A stretch of DNA of 64,000 nucleotides from Kaistella sp. (GTDB taxonomy: Bacteria; Bacteroidota; Bacteroidia; Flavobacteriales; Weeksellaceae). A program made the position numbers and the translations under genes. The notes under the pieces were generated by a model. That model had not been told where the DNA came from, ran no database searches, and saw only the letters and a program-made list of their open reading frames with translations. The stretch covers positions 46,219 to 110,218 of the forward strand of contig JAIBEW010000009.1 in assembly GCA_019459085.1 (NCBI GenBank), in the 5' to 3' direction. Below are positions 61,872-64,000 of the stretch, piece after piece. Position 1 is the stretch's first letter. Each line of letters begins with the position of its first letter.

Positions 61872-62399
61872 TTATTGTAAATGGCTCAACTTGAAGAAAA
61901 CCCATATGCTTAGTAAAGTGTAAGAAATTAGATTTGCAGTAAACACTCCTAGTAGAAGTTCCTTCTTTTTAAATTTGTCAAAAATAATATTTCTTTTAAA
62001 TGCATGGTATTCCATAAAAATGGAAATTAAGAATGTTATGATAAGACTCAGAACTAAATCAAAAATAATTTCCGCTGTGATTTTGGTATTTACCGGATAA
62101 CCCACGTTGCTGAAAATAATAGCAAGAACTGGAAATTTAGAATAATTGTCAAATTGAGTAAAAAACGTAATTCCTAATATTAGCCTGATAAAACCCTGAG
62201 CTAAAAAGCCACCCAAGGTTGAAAAAATATTCATATTTAAAACCTCTATCCAAAGTATTTTAAAACTGGTATTAAATATTTTTGATAAGATGAAGGTTTC
62301 AATAATTACCACAAAAATTAAAGCCATTAAAATATACCACCATTCGTATAGAAAAAGTGGTAACGCAGCATTGAAAAGTCTGTTGTTTAAATTTTTCAA
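61872..62399 (-). CDS. Membrane protein, unknown, TTG start
   Basis: This 175-aa protein has five or so hydrophobic segments (YILMALIFVVIIETFIL, FSTLGGFLAQGFIRLILGITFF, VLAIIFSNVGYPV, IIFDLVLSLIITFLISIFM, FTANLISYTLLSIWVFF). I do not know its family. The only good N-terminal start is TTG (KNLNNRLFNAALPL), nine bases after the symporter stop on the same strand, so it is probably translated with the symporter. Confidence 0.65.
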   Translation of the reverse strand: MKNLNNRLFNAALPLFLYEWWYILMALIFVVIIETFILSKIFNTSFKILWIEVLNMNIFSTLGGFLAQGFIRLILGITFFTQFDNYSKFPVLAIIFSNVGYPVNTKITAEIIFDLVLSLIITFLISIFMEYHAFKRNIIFDKFKKKELLLGVFTANLISYTLLSIWVFFKLSHLQ

Positions 62400-62408
62400 A
62401 TATTCGTT

Positions 62409-63845
62409 TTATTTCTTCCTGATCAGCCACAATCCAATAAAAGTCAGCAGTCCGTTGATAATCAACAGTTCCAGACCGATTTTAAAGTCACCGAACATGT
62501 TTTCCTGAAACTTATCGATGAAATAAGAAATTACGGGCGCTGCAATACACACGTACGGAACCAGTTTGTCCTGAACCTTGTATTTCGTGAAAATTCCAAA
62601 TGCGAATAGACCCAAAAGCGGACCGTAAGTAAATCCGGCGAGTTTCAGGATCAGCCCGATCATCGAATTGTCATTGATGAGTTTAAAGATAATCACCATC
62701 ACCAAAAACGCGAAGGCTACAATCAGGTGAATCCTTTTTCTGAATTTTTCCTGTTCTTTCTGGGAAATTTTCTTTTCCTTCAGGCCGAAAATATCAATAC
62801 AAAGCGATGAAGTTAAGGCCGTCATGGCGCCGTCAGCACTCGGAAACAGTGCCGAAATAAGAGCGATAATAAAAATAATGGAAATAAAAGGCGGTAAATG
62901 GTTGAGCGCAATATCCGGGAAAAGCTGGTCGCCGGAACTCACTACATTTTCAGTAGCGCCGTAAAGATGCAGAAGTCCGCCCATAAACAGAAACAGAGAA
63001 ATAACGCCGACCAATACGAATCCCAAAGTCACCATGTTTTTCTGCGAATCTTTCAGACGCGTTACCGACAGGGATTTCTGCATCATTTCCTGATCAATTC
63101 CCGTCATGGTAATGGTGATGAATGCTCCGGCCAGAATCTGTTTGAAAAAGAACGCCTTGCTGTCGACATCCGTATTGAAAACTTCCGTATAACCCAGCCT
63201 GTCCATCGCGGTAAGACTTTCAAAAAAACCTAAATCAAGATGATTCAGCATATACACGGAACAGATAATGAGTCCCAAAAGCATACAGGTTGTCTGCAAA
63301 GTATCGGTCCAGACAATGGTTTTCACGCCGCCTTCATACGTATAGAGAATAATCATGGCCAGAATCACGAGCGTTGTCACGATAAACGGAACCCCTAAAC
63401 TGTCGAGAATCGAAAACTGAAGAATGTTCACCACCAAATAAAGCCTTGCTGTCGCACCAACCAGACGCGAAACGATGAAAATCCACGCACCGGATTTATA
63501 AGAAACCTGGCCCATTCTTTCCTGAAGATAACCGTAAATGGAAGTGAGTTTCAACCGGTAATATAGCGGAAGAAGCACATAAGCAATGATAATGTAACCG
63601 ATCAGATACCCAATTGTGATCTGCAGATAATGAAATTTATCTGCGCCAACAGCACCAGGAACTGAGACAAAAGTGACGCCCGAAAGCGAAGTTCCGATCA
63701 TCCCGAACGCCACAAGCATCCAGTTGCTTTTGCGGTTTCCAATAAAAAAACTCTCGTTGTTACTGCCTTTTCCGGTTCGGTAAGCGACCCAAAGGAGGAT
63801 TGCGAAATAAGCGATAATAATACTCAGCAGCACATACGGATTCAT
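62409..63845 (-). CDS. Sodium:solute symporter family protein
   Basis: This is an SSS-family transporter of 478 aa with about 13 membrane helices. It opens MNPYVLLSIIIAYFAILLWVAYRTGKGSN and has family segments GTSLSGVTFVSVPGAVG, the GYLIGYIIIAYVLLPLYY region and SALFPSADGAMTALTSSL. The substrate is not readable; relatives take up sialic acid, proline or similar solutes. I chose the ATG that starts the first helix. A promoter box lies upstream. Confidence 0.92.
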   Translation of the reverse strand: MNPYVLLSIIIAYFAILLWVAYRTGKGSNNESFFIGNRKSNWMLVAFGMIGTSLSGVTFVSVPGAVGADKFHYLQITIGYLIGYIIIAYVLLPLYYRLKLTSIYGYLQERMGQVSYKSGAWIFIVSRLVGATARLYLVVNILQFSILDSLGVPFIVTTLVILAMIILYTYEGGVKTIVWTDTLQTTCMLLGLIICSVYMLNHLDLGFFESLTAMDRLGYTEVFNTDVDSKAFFFKQILAGAFITITMTGIDQEMMQKSLSVTRLKDSQKNMVTLGFVLVGVISLFLFMGGLLHLYGATENVVSSGDQLFPDIALNHLPPFISIIFIIALISALFPSADGAMTALTSSLCIDIFGLKEKKISQKEQEKFRKRIHLIVAFAFLVMVIIFKLINDNSMIGLILKLAGFTYGPLLGLFAFGIFTKYKVQDKLVPYVCIAAPVISYFIDKFQENMFGDFKIGLELLIINGLLTFIGLWLIRKK

Positions 63846-63866
63846 ACAGTTCTTTTTTAAGTTGCA

Positions 63867-63874
63867 CAAATATA
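63867..63874 (-). promoter_or_regulatory. -7 promoter box of sodium:solute symporter gene
   Basis: On the minus strand this reads TATATTTG, a full TAnnTTTG match, 21 bases before the chosen start. Confidence 0.5.
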
Positions 63875-63936
63875 GTTTTTTTGCGGAATTCAGGCGGCGG
63901 TTTTAGTGTGGTTCGGGTAATTTATTCTTTTTTTAT

Positions 63937-63980
63937 GGGCGCCTTTTCCGCCCTCCGTTCCCGCTTTTTTATTTTTGATA
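63937..63980. repeat. Left part of a second GC-rich interspersed repeat copy
   Basis: The first 34 bases match 50670-50703 with four mismatches (GGGCGCCTTTTCCG is shared exactly), then the copies diverge and a pure G run begins. The element is cut by the window edge. Confidence 0.6.
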
Positions 63981-64000
63981 GGGGGGGGGGGGGGGGGGGG
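63981..64000. other. Poly-G run at window end
   Basis: The last 20 bases are all G. No other run like it occurs in the window, which suggests a homopolymer at an assembly edge or a sequencing artefact, though a true G tract in the repeat cannot be excluded. Confidence 0.6.

Noticed and set aside
1..64000. CRISPR array, intact insertion sequence, prophage or biosynthetic cluster
   Set aside because: No regularly spaced repeats, transposase, integrase, phage structural or polyketide/peptide synthetase gene is present.

Overview
The window is bacterial chromosome from a Bacteroidota member, most likely family Weeksellaceae (Chryseobacterium/Kaistella-like). Evidence seen in the sequence: a complete gldK-gldL-gldM-gldN block, a porZ homologue, a secreted protein with a type IX secretion (T9SS) C-terminal domain, DUF4270 and DUF3667 proteins, AT-rich spacers, and many promoters of the Bacteroidota type (TAnnTTTG at -7, sometimes with TTTG near -33). 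There are 60 or so protein genes, including two of 51 codons, four tRNA genes, and no rRNA, CRISPR array, intact insertion sequence or prophage that I can recognise.

Layout. 1-8.1 kb: end of an unknown gene, M23 peptidase, gpsA, two small orphans, then a minus-strand run of a split 5'-nucleotidase, porZ and recO. 8.2-9.6 kb: dapA and a GNAT acetyltransferase. 9.9-15.5 kb: a light-sensing locus with an AraC-type regulator, an Rcp1-like response regulator, a CHASE3-PAS histidine kinase, a bacteriophytochrome and a heme oxygenase that would make its biliverdin chromophore. 15.8-17 kb: small membrane/envelope proteins. 17-26.9 kb: recG, a thioredoxin-like protein, three tandem POT peptide transporters and a DPP-IV-like peptidase, which together look like a peptide-scavenging island. 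27-34.8 kb: alpha-glucan phosphorylase, orphans, mtaB, FKBP-type lipoprotein, S4 protein, aroK. 34.9-35.3 kb: tRNA-Lys, tRNA-Leu, tRNA-Lys. 35.4-46.5 kb: panC diverging from a solo GT5 domain, a DUF4270 lipoprotein, glmS, the gldKLMN gliding/T9SS core and an FAD oxidoreductase. 46.7-49.5 kb: tandem ice-binding protein, VIT1/CCC1 metal transporter, tRNA-Ser. 49.6-58 kb: asparaginase, trmH, rsmE, tsaD and a very large TamB-domain protein. 58-63.9 kb: Lrp-type regulator, split transketolase, a HicA/HicB toxin-antitoxin pair, a membrane protein and a sodium:solute symporter.

Most of the window is ordinary housekeeping. The parts most worth a second look are the self-sufficient phytochrome cassette, the hicAB pair bracketed by a perfect 22-bp direct repeat, the alpha-glucan phosphorylase with Thr where the cofactor lysine is expected, the solo GT5 domain lacking the sugar-nucleotide-binding lysine motif, the tandem ice-binding T9SS cargo with a 5' leader hairpin, and the LEA-like extension on the TamB protein. 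The final 20 bases are pure G, inside a copy of a GC-rich interspersed repeat also found near 50.7 kb, so the right edge may be an assembly boundary or artefact.
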